Positions 1 through 11,756 of a stretch of DNA of 64,000 bases are shown here, piece after piece (position 1 is the first letter of the stretch; every line of letters starts with the position of its first letter). The stretch covers positions 2,294,001 through 2,358,000 of the forward strand of contig CP084611.1 in assembly GCA_025917655.1 (NCBI GenBank), given 5' to 3'. The DNA is from Chlorella sorokiniana (taxonomy: Eukaryota > Chlorophyta > Trebouxiophyceae > Chlorellales > Chlorellaceae). The position numbers were made by a program, and so were the translations under genes. Under the pieces are notes generated by a model, which saw only the letters and a list, made by a program, of their open reading frames with translations, did no database searches and was not told where the DNA came from.

Positions 1-356
1 TTAGGATGACGCCCCTATCCCCGCTGTATTCTGCCTGCCGCTCCTGGCCTCCACTGTTCCCGCTTTTTCGCCAGGCAGCATCTCGCCGCAGTAGTCTGTG
101 TGTTTGCGGTTGTCGAGTTCAGAGCCAGCATACAGCAGCAGCGCCTGTATGCTCACCTGCCGGCGGCGGCGGCGGAACCGAGGTAGGGCCGCACGGTCTC
201 CCGGTCAGTGGCCTCCCAGCCAGCTGGCATGGCTTGCACGAGTGGAGAGCAGCGGGAGTTGATGCGCGCACAGCATGGGGTGCCAAGGGCCCAGTGCTGC
301 CTTCAGCAGATGTGGGCACCAAAGCAGCAGCCGCCGCCGCAGCCACGGTGGCATCG
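1..356. other. window edge, no gene assigned
   Basis: The frame of the following gene stays open upstream to an ATG at position 6. The translation there is low-complexity (Gly- and Ala-rich) and resembles no known domain. It could be a longer N-terminus with a targeting peptide, a 5' UTR, or the end of an upstream gene. I see nothing else here. Confidence 0.3.
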
Positions 357-1917
357 ATGCCGCTCCCGCCCTCGCTTGCGGATTGCGGCAGAGCGGTGCT
401 GCTGACAGCCGACCCTCTCGGCAAGGCAGCGCTGACGTTTGCAGCCTGGCAGGCTTACAAGGCAGGGCAGCTGCCGATCGGCACAGGTGAGGGTGTAGCT
501 GCAGCGGGCGCCCGGCTGACTGCCTTGTCGGCTGCGCCTCTAGCAATGCCTCACCCATCGGCGTGCTGCGTAGCAAGACACATGCTGCTGCGAATGCGAA
601 CCCCTCAGTTGTTTCTCCCTTGCAATCGCAGCTACGCCGCTGGATGGCCCGCCCGCCCGGCCGCCCAAGCCGCAGCTGGTGCCGCCGCGGCGCATCCCCA
701 GCATGGACCGCAGCCCCCTGCCCAAGAACTGCTACATGCTGCACAACTTGACGCACGGTGGGGCCGCGGCAGCAGGGGCCAAGTGTGCGGGGTGGACGAT
801 GCTCCCAGCATGGGGCAGCGAGCTGGGCAGCCGGCCTGCGGCGGCGCTCACCCCGCCTCCTGCGCACCCCCTGCCCCTGTCCGTGCAGTCGAGCTGAACG
901 CTATCGACCTGGCCTGGGACACGGTGGTGCGCTTCTCGGGGTGCGGCCTGCCCGAGGCCTTCTACGCCGACTTTGCGCGGTGAGGCCTTGTTGGGTGGGG
1001 GCTGAAGCAGGGGCAGGTCGCCAGCTGGCCTGCGCGGCTGCGCCCGACCGCGCCTGGCTGCGCCCGCTGCTTGCCCCTCACGCCTGCGCGCCCCCTGCCC
1101 CGCGACCCCCAGGGTGGCCGCGGACGAGGCGCGGCACCTGAGCTGGTGCCTGCAGCGCCTGTCGGAGCTGGGGTGCGGGTACGGCGACATGCCCGCCCAC
1201 GACCTGCTGTGGGAGGGGTGCCACCTCAGCGCGCACGACCTGGGCGCCCGCCTGGCGGTGGTGCCCCTGGGCCAGGAGGCGCGCGGCCTGGACGCCGGCC
1301 AGCGCCTGGCGGCCCGCCTGGTGGGGCTGGGGACAACCGCTCCGCGGCGGTGGTGCGCCGCATCGCGGCCGAGGAGCGCGCGCACGTGGCCGTGGGTGGG
1401 TGCTGGAGCCGTGCTGGCCGCTGGTACAGGCTGCTCTGCTCTGGGTTTGGGGGCAGGGGGAACATGCTCTACTGCGTGCATGTGCCCCGCCATCCACCTG
1501 TGTGCCTGCCCTGAAGAAGCCCCTGCCCTGCCTGCTCTGGCCGCCTCCCCCTGACGACGCGCGGCGGCAGGCGTCACCTGGTTCACCGCCATCTGCTCCG
1601 CGCTCGGCCAGGAGCCCGCCCCCGCCTTCCGCCAGCTGCTGCTCGACCTGTGCCCCGCCCTGCTCAGGGGCCCCTTCAACGACGGCGAGCGGCAGGAGGT
1701 GGGCCTGCCCCCAGACTGGTACACGCCCGCGCTGTGGGAGCCGGGCATGCGTGCGGCTGCAGAGGAGGCGGTGGCGGCAGCGGAGCGAGGCGCCAGGGCA
1801 GCGGCGCCCAGCGGCGCGGCCCTCGCGCCTGTGAGTGACCTTGGGAAGCTGCAGCAGCTGGCAGGTCGTTTGGCGGCGATGCTGGACGTCGAAGTGGCTG
1901 GCTCGAGATCTGTTTGA
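357..1917 (+). CDS. DUF455 family ferritin-like protein
   Basis: Proposed exons are 357-486, 632-757, 889-979, 1113-1395 and 1571-1917. The protein follows the DUF455 family order: an N-terminal helix (LADCGRAVLLTADPLGKAAL), a Pro-rich link ending VPPRRIPSMDRSPLPKN, then HVELNAIDLAWDTVVRF, VAADEARHLSWCLQRL, FPAHD-like MPAHDLLWEG, and EERAHVAVG before VTWFTAIC. The Glu and Glu-x2-His motifs on these helices are the expected ligands of a ferritin-like carboxylate metal site. The family is widespread in bacteria and algae; its reaction is not established. The frame breaks near 1332, where one extra G in a GGGG run restores LGDNRSAAVVRRIAAEERAH, so I read this as an assembly indel. The ATG at 357 is chosen because family similarity begins just after it; the in-frame ATG at 6 is the alternative. 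Confidence 0.8.
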
Positions 1918-2239
1918 GGGGGCTGCCGCGAGATCTCAGTGCCTGGGGACCGCGAGGCGGTGCCTGCCCGCAGGCCAGCCACCAGCCAGATTCCTGTTTC
2001 GTGGTGCACTGCCCGCACTTGATGTTCTTTCATATACCATCAGAATGCATCTGTGATGCGCCTGTGGTAGACCTAGTGCGTAGTGACATGTGCGCTGGCG
2101 GCGCAGATCAACCATCAACGCGGTAGTCTTGCCGGTTTGATCGATTCCCGTATTAGACCTAATGCCATGAGAGGTTGCGTTTGATATTGCATCCTTAGAG
2201 AACCGCTCCGTGGCCGCGACACCCTCTTTGTGCAGCGTC
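1918..2239. other. intergenic, promoter of the deacetylase gene
   Basis: The stretch lies between the DUF455 stop and the next start on the same strand. It is less GC-rich than the flanking exons, as expected of UTR and promoter. No TGTAA signal or other motif stands out. Confidence 0.3.
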
Positions 2240-4892
2240 ATGGCCCTCCGTGCCGTTCTTGCAGTGGCTTGGCTGCTGATCAGCGGCACTTTGGTTCAAG
2301 GCAAGTGGTGTAGGGCTGCGGTCCATCTCGGTTTCAGCCATGCCGGCGCATGCCCGCCCACTGGAGGAGAGGAGAGGGTGTGACAGCTGGCAGCTGGCCC
2401 GATGCCTCGCCGCTGAGTGAGACGGGGCTTGATGTGCAGGTCTGGGACCCAGCTGGTACAATTGCGGCCCAGACAGCTGCGCAGCCCCTGACTGCGTCTG
2501 TGCGTCGTCGGCGCCGCCCGCCGTCAACGGCTCTGTGCTGTCGCGCGAGGACACCCCCAGTTCATTGTCCTCACGGTGAGATGCGTGTGAGAGAAACAGT
2601 GAAGCTGGGACAGGTCATGTGACAGGCAGGGCTGCAGCGCCAGCGGGTGGCCAGCTGCAGGGCCGCAACAGCTGCCGCTGTCGTTGGCGCGGCAAGCACC
2701 CTCTCCTTGGTCGTCCGCTGTGCAGCATGATGACGCAATCTCGCCAGACGCCAATGTGGCGATGCGCGCCATCATAGACAAGCACAAGAACCGCAATGGT
2801 GGGTTGCTGCAGCCGCGAGGTGCTGGGCGCTCGGCTGGAAGCACCCGGGCTTGGGGTTGAGCGTGGCAGTGGCGGCTCCTTACCCTCCGTGCCCCTCCCC
2901 TCACTCCAGGTTGCAACATGCCAGCCACCTTCTTTGTGCTGGAGGCTGGAACCGACTGCAATCTGGCGCGCGCTTTCTGGGAGCAGAACAGCGAGGTGGG
3001 GTGTGGCGCGCCTGGCTGGCCCTGCGCGGCTGCCTGCCCCCGAGGGCTGGGGGTGCGGGGGCCTGTCTGGCTGAGTTGTGCCGGCAGGCAGCCCACGCGT
3101 GCCAGCTGTGCCTCCCCACCGCTTCTGCAGCTGGCCATCCACAGCAAGACGCACTTGCCGCTCACCGACCCGCTGCCCGCCAGCATCAGTGAGCGCAAGG
3201 GCAGCGGGGGCATGCCCTTGCTGCCGCGTGTTGCAGCCAGGCGCGGGAGGGCCCGCCGTGTTGAGGAACCCCTCACGACCTTTGTGCTCCTGCGCAGACC
3301 GCGAGGACGAGATGTTCAGCGCGCGCCAGTTCCTGAACGAGACCTGCGGCATCCCGCTGGAGGTGTGTTTCAAGGGGGAGGGGTTGGCAAAAGCGGCTGC
3401 GCAGCGGGGCACGCACGCTTGCACGCCCTGGCTGCCGATTTTAGGGCGTCCTCCAGGCTTGCCAGCGCGTGCGTCCGCTTCACACGACACAACCCCCACA
3501 CGCACGTGCCCCCCGTTGTGCCTGCCAGGACCTGGTTGGCTACCGCGCGCCGCAGCTGGTGCACAACCCGCCCCAGCGCCAGCTGCTGGCTGAGCGCGGC
3601 ATGCTCTACGACTCGTCCATCCTCGAGTTCTGGGGCGGCGCCTCCCAGACCAGCCCCAACGCCTCGGCCCGCCTCTGGCCCTACACCATGGACGCCGGCA
3701 TCCCCCAGGCCTGTGCCTACTTCTCCGGCAGCGCCTGCAACCAGAGCGAGCGCTACCCGGGGCTGTGGGAGTTCCCCCTGCTGGAGACCCAGGCAGCCAG
3801 TGAGTCGAGCAAAGGGGGGCGCTTGCCTGGGGGAGGGGAAGGGGCGCGGGGGCAGGCCCACCACCTGCCTGCCCACCACGCACTGGACACCCTCGGCAGC
3901 GCTGCCTGGTGCTCGCCCCGCCCACCCCACATCCGCCCTCCCCACCCCTGCTCTTTGTGCCCCCCTCCACAGACGGCTCCCTGCTGTATTCCATGGACCC
4001 CGGCCGCAACGAGGCCGTCGACAGCGGCAGCGCGGGCACCGCCGCCTCGCTGCCCGCGCCGCAGCTGCTCCAGCTGCTCCAGCTCAACTTCAACGGGTCT
4101 TACAACGGCAACCGCTCGCCCTTTGGCATCTACGTGCACACCCCCTGGGCCAACAACCAGTCCATCGCCGCCACCAACGACTTCCTGGAGTGGGCGCTGG
4201 CGCTGCGGGGGACCTACGTGGTGACGATGCGCCAGGTCATCGAGTGGATGCAGGTGCGGCGGGGGAGGGGGGCACCCTCCGCGTGGGCGCAGGCGGCTGC
4301 TCGCAGGGCGTCTCGACTTTCGGGGCGGCAGCCGCCTGGGGGCCGACGGAGCATTGCTGCCTTGCTCGCTGCGTGGGTGCGCTGCTGCCCCCGCACACGG
4401 CCCTGCTGCCCCCTCCACCCACCCACAGGACCCTGTGCCTGTCAGCGAGATGGACGACTGGCTGACCTGCCGCCCCGTGGACCTGTCGCGCTCACCCGGC
4501 ACCGTGCGCTGCCAGGTGTACACCGTCAAGGCTGGGGACACCGGGGACAAGGTGGCCAGCCAGTTTGGAGTGGCCCTGGACGAGCTGGCGGCCCTCAACC
4601 CCGACGTGAGGGATGGAGGGCGGGGGTGCAACGCTGGAGTGTGCGGGTGCAACGCTCGTGGCGTTGCTGGGCCTTGGGCAGCCGTCGGATTGCTGCATGA
4701 TTGTGCTGCCTGGGCCGCCCTGCTCCTCAGCACTCACCAGTGCCTGGCCCCCTCCCCTGCCACTTGCTACGCCTGCAGCTGGGAAGCCTCCAGATTGGAC
4801 AGGCGCTGCTGATCCCGCCCTTCGACGACTCCTGCGGGGAGGGCACGCCCGTGTCGGGGCCCGGCGCGGCGGCCGCACCTGCCCCTGCCTAA
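2240..4892 (+). CDS. secreted NodB polysaccharide (chitin-type) deacetylase with C-terminal LysM
   Basis: Ten exons are proposed: 2240-2300, 2440-2575, 2726-2798, 2910-2995, 3131-3188, 3298-3362, 3529-3799, 3973-4253, 4429-4605, 4779-4892. The protein starts with a hydrophobic signal peptide (MALRAVLAVAWLLISG), followed by a Cys-rich segment (CGPDSCAAPDCVCASS) typical of chitin-deacetylase-like proteins. The NodB-type domain shows the metal Asp in THDDAI, the HSKTH metal-binding motif, and the YRAPQ motif. Family knowledge predicts removal of N-acetyl groups from GlcNAc polymers outside the cell. The C-terminus is a LysM module (YTVKAGDTGDKVASQFGV to GQALLIPP), which binds GlcNAc polymers. 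Intron 1 uses a GC donor (caag|gcaagt). The frame breaks near 2562, where one more C restores EDTPQFIVLTHDD. The substrate could be chitin-like wall glycan; this is inferred. Confidence 0.85.
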
Positions 4893-5378
4893 ACAAAACA
4901 TGTACCGGCTGCCGCTGCACGCTTTCCATTTCATGCTCTGCCCGTGACCCCGAGTCTTGGCCATACCAAGGCGAGGACCACCTCCCAATGCCTGGCACTG
5001 CCCCTGCCGATTCCTTGATCTGTCGCTGATACTTAAGGCCTTGCCCGTTCCTCGGGGCAAGGGTATGCTTTGGCTGCCGCTCCACAAGTGCACATGCGCG
5101 GATGAGTTCCGAGCGCCCAAAGCTAACGGATGACAGATGCCACTTGTAATGCACACATGCCAGGTGGTCCGTGTGAAGGGAGGTCATGAAGGCGGCGGGT
5201 CATGAAGTGGGCAAAAATGCAACTGGCAGATGCTCGCCAGGCGTGTGTTCTGCATTGCAGCCGGCCATCTGCATGCCCGCCCTCAGCTCTTTCCTTCAGG
5301 AGCAGCCTGGGCGGGCGCGGTCGCTGCGGCTGGCTCTGCGCCGTGCGGGAAGCGCTGCAGGGCCCCCTCCTCCTCGGG
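4893..5378. other. convergent 3' intergenic region
   Basis: This stretch separates two convergent stop codons. A TGTAA poly(A)-type signal at 5145-5149 is placed to serve the deacetylase gene. No gene is recognised. Confidence 0.4.
5145..5149 (+). terminator. TGTAA poly(A) signal for the deacetylase gene
   Basis: TGTAA is the usual chlorophyte polyadenylation signal. It lies about 250 nt after the stop at 4892. Confidence 0.4.
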
Positions 5379-7863
5379 TCACTCGCCCGGCTGCTGCGCC
5401 AGCTGCTGCTCCAGCTGCTCCTGCTCAGCTGCACCCGTCTGCTGCGGCCGCCCCTCCATCTCAGCCAGCAGCGGGCGCAGGTAGGCTTCCTCCACCCGCG
5501 GCTCGGCCCGCGCCGCCTGCGCAGCAGCACCGCCGCCTCCTCCAGCTGGCCCAGCTTGCGGCGCAGCGTGGCCTGCGCCACCCACGCCCGCACCCGCAGC
5601 TGGTCGCTCTGCGCCGCCTCCGCCGCGCGGGCAAAGCAGTCCAGGGCGGTGTCGTGTTCGCGCTGCATGTGCAGCGCAGTGCCGGCGCCAAACCAGCACC
5701 GCGCCCGGGACTGTGCGTCCAGCTGCGGCAGTTGTGTGTGGGGGAGGGGGGGGGGAGGGTGGGGGCAGGGTTTTGAGGCAGGTCCTGCCAAACTGAGCAG
5801 CAGCACAGATCATCCCTGGGCACGGCAGCTGGCAGGGGGCTGGGCGGGCCAGCACAAACAAGGCAAGAGGGCGCTGCTGGCAGGGCGCCCGCCGCCTGCC
5901 CGCTCCCCCACGCCACCTGGTCGCTGGCGGCTGCCTGCAGCAGCAGCTGCTCCGAGAGGGCCCAGTCGCCGAGGGCGGCGCGCAGCTGGCCCAGTGCCAT
6001 GAGCGCATTGGGCTGGCCCGGGTGCAGGTGCAGCAAGTGCTGCAGCACCGCGCAGGCAGCCCCCGCCCGCCCCTCCGCCCGCAGCTCCGCCGCGCGGGCA
6101 AACAGCGCAGCCTGGTCCGAGGTGGCCAGCAGGAAGGAGCGCAGTGCGGGGTCGACAGCCGAGGGCAGCCCCCGCCGTGCCCGCGACCGCCGCTGCTGCC
6201 CCGGCCCCGGCGTTGGTGGCCGTCGTGGGCTGCTGCTGGCCTGGCTGCGGAGGGGCGGTGGGCAGCCCCAGAGCTGCGCGCGCCGCTGGGCGCCTGAGAG
6301 CAACGTTTTGCAGCAGGGCCAGCCCGCTGCTGGAGGCCCAGTAGCACAGAGCCCCCTGCGGCAGCTGCAGCGCCACCCCAAACAGCGGCACCATCAGCCA
6401 CTCCAGCAGCAGGCGCAGCCCGCCCAGCGCCCACGCCAGCACGCCCGCCTGCTGGCGCGACCCTGCGGGCACTGCGGCAGGCAGGCGGGCGCGGGGCGGC
6501 AGTTGTGTGCAGGCGGGGGGGAGGCGGGCTCGGTGCCGGGCTTGCAATGCACGGCAGCGGCCAGGCCGTAGGCGCATGCATACGCAGGCTGGCGCGCGGC
6601 GTGTGGTGTGCAGCAGCGCCGGCCCCCACCCGAGAAGGCGGCGTCGATGTTGGCCAGCATGCACAGCACGATGCCCGCCGGCAGCACCACGCCCACGCTG
6701 CCTGCGGGGGGGGAGGGGCAGCCACCAGGGACCAGCATGCAGCCGTTGCTGTGGTGTGCTGGCAGCAGCAGGACGGCGGGCTGGCCGTGCCGTCCCCGGG
6801 GGCCTTGCTCACTGCACCCTGCCCATACAAACTGGCCACCCATGGATCCATCCGGCCAGCCTTGCCAGCCCCTACACACACCACCAGGCATGTCCCCCAC
6901 CCACCCCTCCACCCACCCATGGGCGCGGTCCAGGTGGCGAGGTCCATGGCCGGCAGCGTGAGGTCGGTGAACCAGGCCGCACCGCCGTCGCTGAACCCGG
7001 GCCACCCATCCAGGCTCATGGTGCGCACCGCGGCCATGGCCGCCATGAACACGGGCAGCTGCGCCAGGGGGAGGCCAGCAGCCAGGCCGGGTGCGGCGCC
7101 CCCGCCAGCCGGCGCAGCTGCTGGAAGCGGGCCAGCACCTGGGCGGTGCTGCGGCTGGGTGGGCGGCGCGCCGAGGCTGCTGCCTCAGCGTCGCCCGCGC
7201 CCTGCTGCTGCTGCTGCTGCTGGTGCGCTGCCGCTGCTGCCGCTGCCTGCTGCTGCGCACGCTGCCACCGCTGCTTCTTGGCGGCAAGGTCCCTGCCGCC
7301 GCGCTGCTGCTGCTCCTGCTGCTCAGAGCCGCCTGGTTGCTGAGGGTGCGGTGCTGCTGCCGCGGCTGCTGGCGGCTGCAAGCTGGCCTCCACATCTTGC
7401 CGCGCCTGCCGCAGCAGGGTGTGAGTGCTGCGCCAGCCTTCATGCTTTGCAGGGAGATGGGCAGCATGGCTGCTCGCACCCCCACGCCGACCGCTGCTAT
7501 GGTGGCCCACCAGGGCAGCCCCGTGGCGGCGTGGAGCCCGTCCACGGCTGCCACGGCCGTCCCTATGAACATCCCGTACTCTTCCGTGCTGCCTGCTGCT
7601 GCTGCTGCGATGTGATCCGAGGTCCCGGGTGTGCTCGCTAGCAAGGCAGCATCCGCGGCGGCTGCGTTGGTGGCCGCTCCCGCCTCCTCCCAGGCGTCAG
7701 GGGAGGCACCAGCAGGAACCGGCTCGCCCATCGACGGTGCTGCATCGCTCGTGTCTGTAGACGTACCGAAGCCCCGGGCTGCCAACACGGAAGAGCTTTC
7801 AAGGGTTAAAGACGCCCTGCAAGAGAACAGCAAACCGTACCAGACCATTTGCCACAAACGCAT
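5379..7863 (-). CDS. mitochondrial Oxa1/YidC-type insertase with C-terminal TPRs (OXA2-like)
   Basis: Four exons are proposed on the minus strand: 7863-6917, 6701-6630, 6462-5917, 5722-5379. The N-terminus (MRLWQMVWYGLLFSCRASLT) suits a mitochondrial presequence. The insertase core follows: GLPWWATIAAVGVGVRAAML, then LAQLPVFMAAMAAVRTMSLD, VGVVLPAGIVLCMLANIDA and LLLEWLMVPLFGVALQLPQG. After it come at least two TPR-like repeats (AELRAEGRAGAACAVLQHLL; ARAAEAAQSDQLRVRAWVAQ). Plant OXA2 proteins share this insertase-plus-TPR layout and help insert COX2 into the inner membrane, so that role is the best inference. Plastid ALB3 lacks TPRs. Four indels break the frame, near 7430, 7070 (a missing C restores ASPLAQLPVF), 6179 and 5515. 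This is many for one gene, yet all conserved segments survive. Confidence 0.75.
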
Positions 7864-8259
7864 CCTGGTGTGTTAGAATTGACGACAGACAGCTGATCGC
7901 ATGCACCTGAGCAGCAGCCGTGCCCTCGGGGCCGCGCTCAAGGCTGCCATTGCTAGGGAGAGTGTGCTCACTGCCTCCGCTCAATTCGTAAAATGACCGT
8001 GGACTTCAAGCGATTCGCGGGCTGCAGAACAATGGGGATGAAGTGTTATGGGCAGTTTTCAAGTGACCCTACGTGGCATTTATCTCCGAAAGCTTCCTGC
8101 CAGGCCGGCCATGCCTGTTTCAAGCGCTATACATGTTCCCTATACATTCCCAAGCAAGTCATCGGTCGCCATCTTTGACATCAAGGACTTCACGTTTCAT
8201 CACCCCCTGGCTGCACGCACGCATTACCATCCTTGATTGCAACAAGTCGCACGCCATCG
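7864..8259. promoter_or_regulatory. divergent promoter region, OXA2-like / SAICAR synthetase
   Basis: About 400 bp of comparatively AT-richer sequence separates the two outward-facing start codons. No gene-like coding signal is visible. Joint control of the two genes is not implied by their functions. Confidence 0.4.
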
Positions 8260-10166
8260 ATGCAGCAGGTTATGCTTGCGGCAAGTATGCGGCAGTTGCC
8301 AGCCGCCGGCACACAGCCTGGCCGGCGTTCTGCGCCCTCCCAACAAGCTCGGGCGAGCCACGCGGGCCTTTCTGCTGCATCACAACTGCGGCGGCGCTTA
8401 GCAGCACCCATGCGGGCAGCAGGTGCAGCGGCAGGCGTCGAGGCGGTGGAGGGCGTGCGCCCGGAGATTGACGCGGCCGTCCAGCAGGCACTGGACCAAT
8501 GTCTCACCGACACTGACCTGGGCATGGGCAAGAAGTACAAGGTGCGGATCTGCAGCGCAAAGCCCCTCTCTCATTCCTCTTGCGATGCAGCTGCGGGCCC
8601 GCCATCGCTCAACCGCATATCTGTCGGGGCCTGCAGCCACTGCGTGGGATGCCTTGGTTGCAGGGCAAGGTGCGCGACACATACGACCTGGGCGACAAGC
8701 TGGTCATTGTCACCACGGATCGGCAGAGCGCGTTTGACCGGCTGCTGGCGGCCATCCCCTTCAAGGGCCAGGTGCTCAACCAGACGGCGGCGTGGTGGAT
8801 GCAGCAGACCAGCCACATCGTACCAAACGCGCTGCTAGCAGGTGTGTGTGGGTGTGGGTGGAGGGGGGTTGTTGGCGGATGGGAGGCTTGCGAGCAGAGG
8901 TGGCTGGCTCTGGAGCTCATCTGCTTGCATCAAGGGCCCGCGTCAAGCTCCCCCCGCCCCGCAGTCCCCGACCCCAACGCCTGCATCATGAGGAAGTGCT
9001 CCGTGTTCCCGGTGGAGTTTGTGGTGCGGGGCTTCATGACGGGTGAGGGCGCGGCAGGGCGGCAAGGCAGGGAGCGCGGGGAGGCATGAGCAGCTGCCGG
9101 CAGCTGGGCTTGCCATGCCATGTTCTCTGTCGTGACCTGACCACACCCACCCAAAACAAACAATCCCCCTGTGCAGGCAGCACCGACACCTCGCTGTGGA
9201 CGCACTACAAGAACGGCGCGCGCGAGTACTGCGGCAACAGCTTCCCCGACGGCATGCGCAAGAACCAGCGCCTCGCGCAGGTCGGGCTGGCGGGGCCGCC
9301 CTGCCCTCCGCTTGCACACACTCAAGGCCACCTGCCCCGGCCCTGCGGCCGCCCCATCCCTGCCCCTCCCACCCCTCCCACCCCCTTCCTGCAGAACGTG
9401 ATCACCCCCACCACCAAGGCGGAGGACCATGACGAGCCCATCACCCCCGCCGACATTGTTGGCCGCGGCCTCATGTCGCAGCAGGACTGGGACGCCGCCT
9501 CCGCCGCCGCGCTGCGCCTGTTTGCCTTTGGGCAGGAGCAGGCTGCGCGGCGCGGCCTGCTCCTGGTGGACACCAAGTACGAGTTTGGCAGGGACGCAGA
9601 GGGTGGGTGGGGGCGGAGGGGGGGGCGGCAGCACACCGCTCACTCGAGCTGCAACACAGCGGCACACACGACGTGCACCCAGCTGCGTGTGCCCCCACAC
9701 ACATGCTGGCGCCCACGTGCCCCGCTCCGCCCTCCAGGCAACATTCTGCTGATTGACGAGATCCACACACCCGACAGCAGCCGCTACTGGCTGGCGGGCA
9801 GCTACGAGCAGCGGCACGCGGCGGGGCAGGAGCCTCAGAACATCGACAAGGAGTTCCTGCGCCTCTGGTTCCGAGCCAACTGCGACCCCTACAATGACGA
9901 GGTGCGCGGGGGCGGGGGGCCGCTGGGCAGGCCAGGCTGGTGGTGTGGCGCTGGTGTTCGCCGCCAGTTGACCCGGCTAGGCCTCTGCCCCCTCCTATGC
10001 CCAGGTGCTGCCTGAGGCGCCGGCGGAGCTGCGTGGGGAGCTGTCGCGGCGGTACGTGCTGCTGTACGAGATGATCACAGGCCAGCAGTTCCAGCCCGCG
10101 CCGCTCGACGAGCAGCCCGCGGCGCGCATGCAGCACAATGTGGCGGCGGCGCTGGAGGCGCTGTGA
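8260..10166 (+). CDS. PurC: phosphoribosylaminoimidazole-succinocarboxamide (SAICAR) synthase, plastid-targeted
   Basis: Seven exons: 8260-8541, 8664-8841, 8965-9042, 9177-9280, 9395-9602, 9738-9901, 10005-10166. All phases join without an indel, making this the cleanest model in the window. The enzyme condenses CAIR with aspartate in purine synthesis. Family signatures are present in order: GKVRDTYDLGDKLVIVTTDR, SAFDRLLAAIPFKGQVLNQ, VEFVVRGFMTGSTDTSLWTH, DGMRKNQRLAQNVITPTTKA, HDEPITPADIV, LLVDTKYEFG and DEIHTPDSSRYW. The first ~70 residues are rich in Ala, Ser, Arg and Gln with few acids, as in a chloroplast transit peptide; plant purine synthesis is also plastidic. The ATG at 8260 heads this presequence and has no close competitor. 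Confidence 0.93.
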
Positions 10167-10296
10167 AGGGCCTGCTTACGTGACATGGAGGGTCAATGAC
10201 TACTTACATATGAGATGCACTGTCTGTCAATGAGCTGCCACCTTTAGGAAAACCCATCGTGTGTGGTGTGGGTCGTCCATCCCTGGTCGCCCCAGC

Positions 10297-11680
10297 ATGC
10301 CCCCAGCATGGCCCCATCTGTGTCCTTCCAGCCCTTCTGACCCAGCGCTCCAGGCAGAGCGTAGCTTGGCCCTGAACAAGGCATCAGGCTGCTCTGCCAC
10401 GCACGCTTGCAGCTGCTGGCTGGTCATGTGGGACCCCAGGCCCGTCCTCTTGTTTGAGAGTTGCTCGCCACAAGCTCTGCGCATCTGGTTCGCCTACGTG
10501 AGCTACTGCTCAACCTCAGGTAAAAGTGCTCACGGCTTGCCGCGGCGCCAGCAGCACCGCCAACAAGGGTGCTGGCGCGTGCACGCAGACACCTACCCCA
10601 TAGATGCCCACTTGGAACAACTGAAAGGGGAAGACCACGTGTTCCTGTTCCTGACATGGCACCGCATTGGTTTCTTTCCGGAGCGGCTCAAGCGCTACGC
10701 AGAGTTCCCCTGCCAGGCGCGGTGCTGGTTGCCTCCCTGCCAGCTGTGCTCTGGCCGCCCGTCTGCCTAGCCGCCAGCCTCCTTTCCCCAGCACAGGTCA
10801 TCCTGTGTGCCAACACCCCTGACGAACACGCGGAGCTGCGTGCTGCCGGCGTGCGCTGCATCCTGTTCAACCACAACGCCGCCCTGGATGAGCGCACCTT
10901 CCGGCCCACAGGCATGCTCTGGTGCACATGACAGCGCAGCACCTCGAATACACATGCTGACTGGGTGCTGATGGTGGCCCTTCGTCTCCTTCCAGCCCCG
11001 CCTGGTGAGCGCTGCTACGACCTTGTGGTGAATTCAGCATTTGCTCCTTACAAGCGGGCGCACCTGGCAGCGACCGTGCCACGCGTGGCGAGCATAGGCT
11101 ACAGGCCTGACAGCGAGTATCATGCAGCAGCGCCGCCTTTGGGCACGTGCCTGAACCAGCGGGTTGCTTGCTACGTCTACCTGTCGCCTGCGGAGGTTGC
11201 CTCCTCGCTGGCCTCTGCAGCAGTCGGCGGCGTGTTTTCGCAGGAGGAGGGGCCCTGCTGGGCAGCCACGGAGTACCTGCTCTGCGGTCTGCCAGTCGTC
11301 ACCACGCCCTGTCGCGGTGGGCGGGAGGTGTGGCTGACTCAGCGCAACAGCATCACCGTGGAGCCGACGCAGGTGGGCAGCGTCGCAGACGGGGTTCAGG
11401 GGTTGGCTGCTGTCTGCTTGCGCACTCTTTGCACACAGCAGGGTGCTGGCTGCGCCTGCTGGTGCAGGAGGCGGTGAGGGACGGGGTGGCGCTGGCGAAG
11501 GAGCTGCTGCGAACCGGCGCCTTCCAGCCAACGCTCATCAGAGAGGATGCGCTACAGCTGGCCGGCAGCTTCCGTGCAACGCTTGTAGCAGAGATGCAGT
11601 CGATCTTCGGCGCGCATGGCGTGCGTGCGGATGCAGCGTGTGTCTTTGCAGACAGGTTCAGCAACAAGATGGGGCTGTGA
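10297..11680 (+). CDS. GT-B fold glycosyltransferase (GT4-like)
   Basis: Exons: 10297?-10519, 10589-10716, 10797-10911, 10996-11372, 11468-11680. The C-terminal half carries the GT-B donor-site pattern, SQEEGPCWAATEYLLCGLPV followed by VTTPCRGGREVW, which matches the E-x-G...E-LxCGxPVV signature of GT4-like enzymes. Upstream lie HVFLFLTWHRIGFFPERLKR and VILCANTPDEHAELRAAGVR, consistent with the N-terminal Rossmann domain. Donor and acceptor sugars cannot be told. Introns 2 and 3 need GC donors (cag|gcgcgg and cag|gcatgc); the reading phases of the surrounding exons agree only with these. The start is weak: an ATG at 10427 or an unseen upstream exon is possible. The stop lies only 76 bp from the stop of the next, convergent glycosyltransferase gene. 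Confidence 0.65.
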
Positions 11681-11748
11681 TGCACAGCAGTGGTTGGTGC
11701 AGGGAGCAGCTGTACAGTTTCACAGGGTGGGCACTGAAGCTGGAAGCA

Positions 11749-11753
11749 CTGTA
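11749..11753 (+). terminator. TGTAA poly(A) signal
   Basis: It lies 69 nt after the stop of the GT-B gene and abuts the convergent stop at 11757, so the two transcripts must overlap at their 3' ends. Confidence 0.5.
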
Positions 11754-11756
11754 AGA

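Noticed and set aside
732-2033. Minus-strand open frame of 433 codons opposite the DUF455 gene
   Set aside because: Composition is biased and it reads through the introns of the plus-strand gene. The plus strand has conserved motifs.
2615-4093. Long open frame on the minus strand (492 codons)
   Set aside because: It lies antisense to the deacetylase exons, has Arg/Gly/Pro/Ala-biased composition and no family similarity. Such shadows are expected at this GC content.
5379-7863. Calling the Oxa-type gene a pseudogene
   Set aside because: All conserved segments remain, and the same indel type affects housekeeping genes such as RPL9 and citrate synthase.
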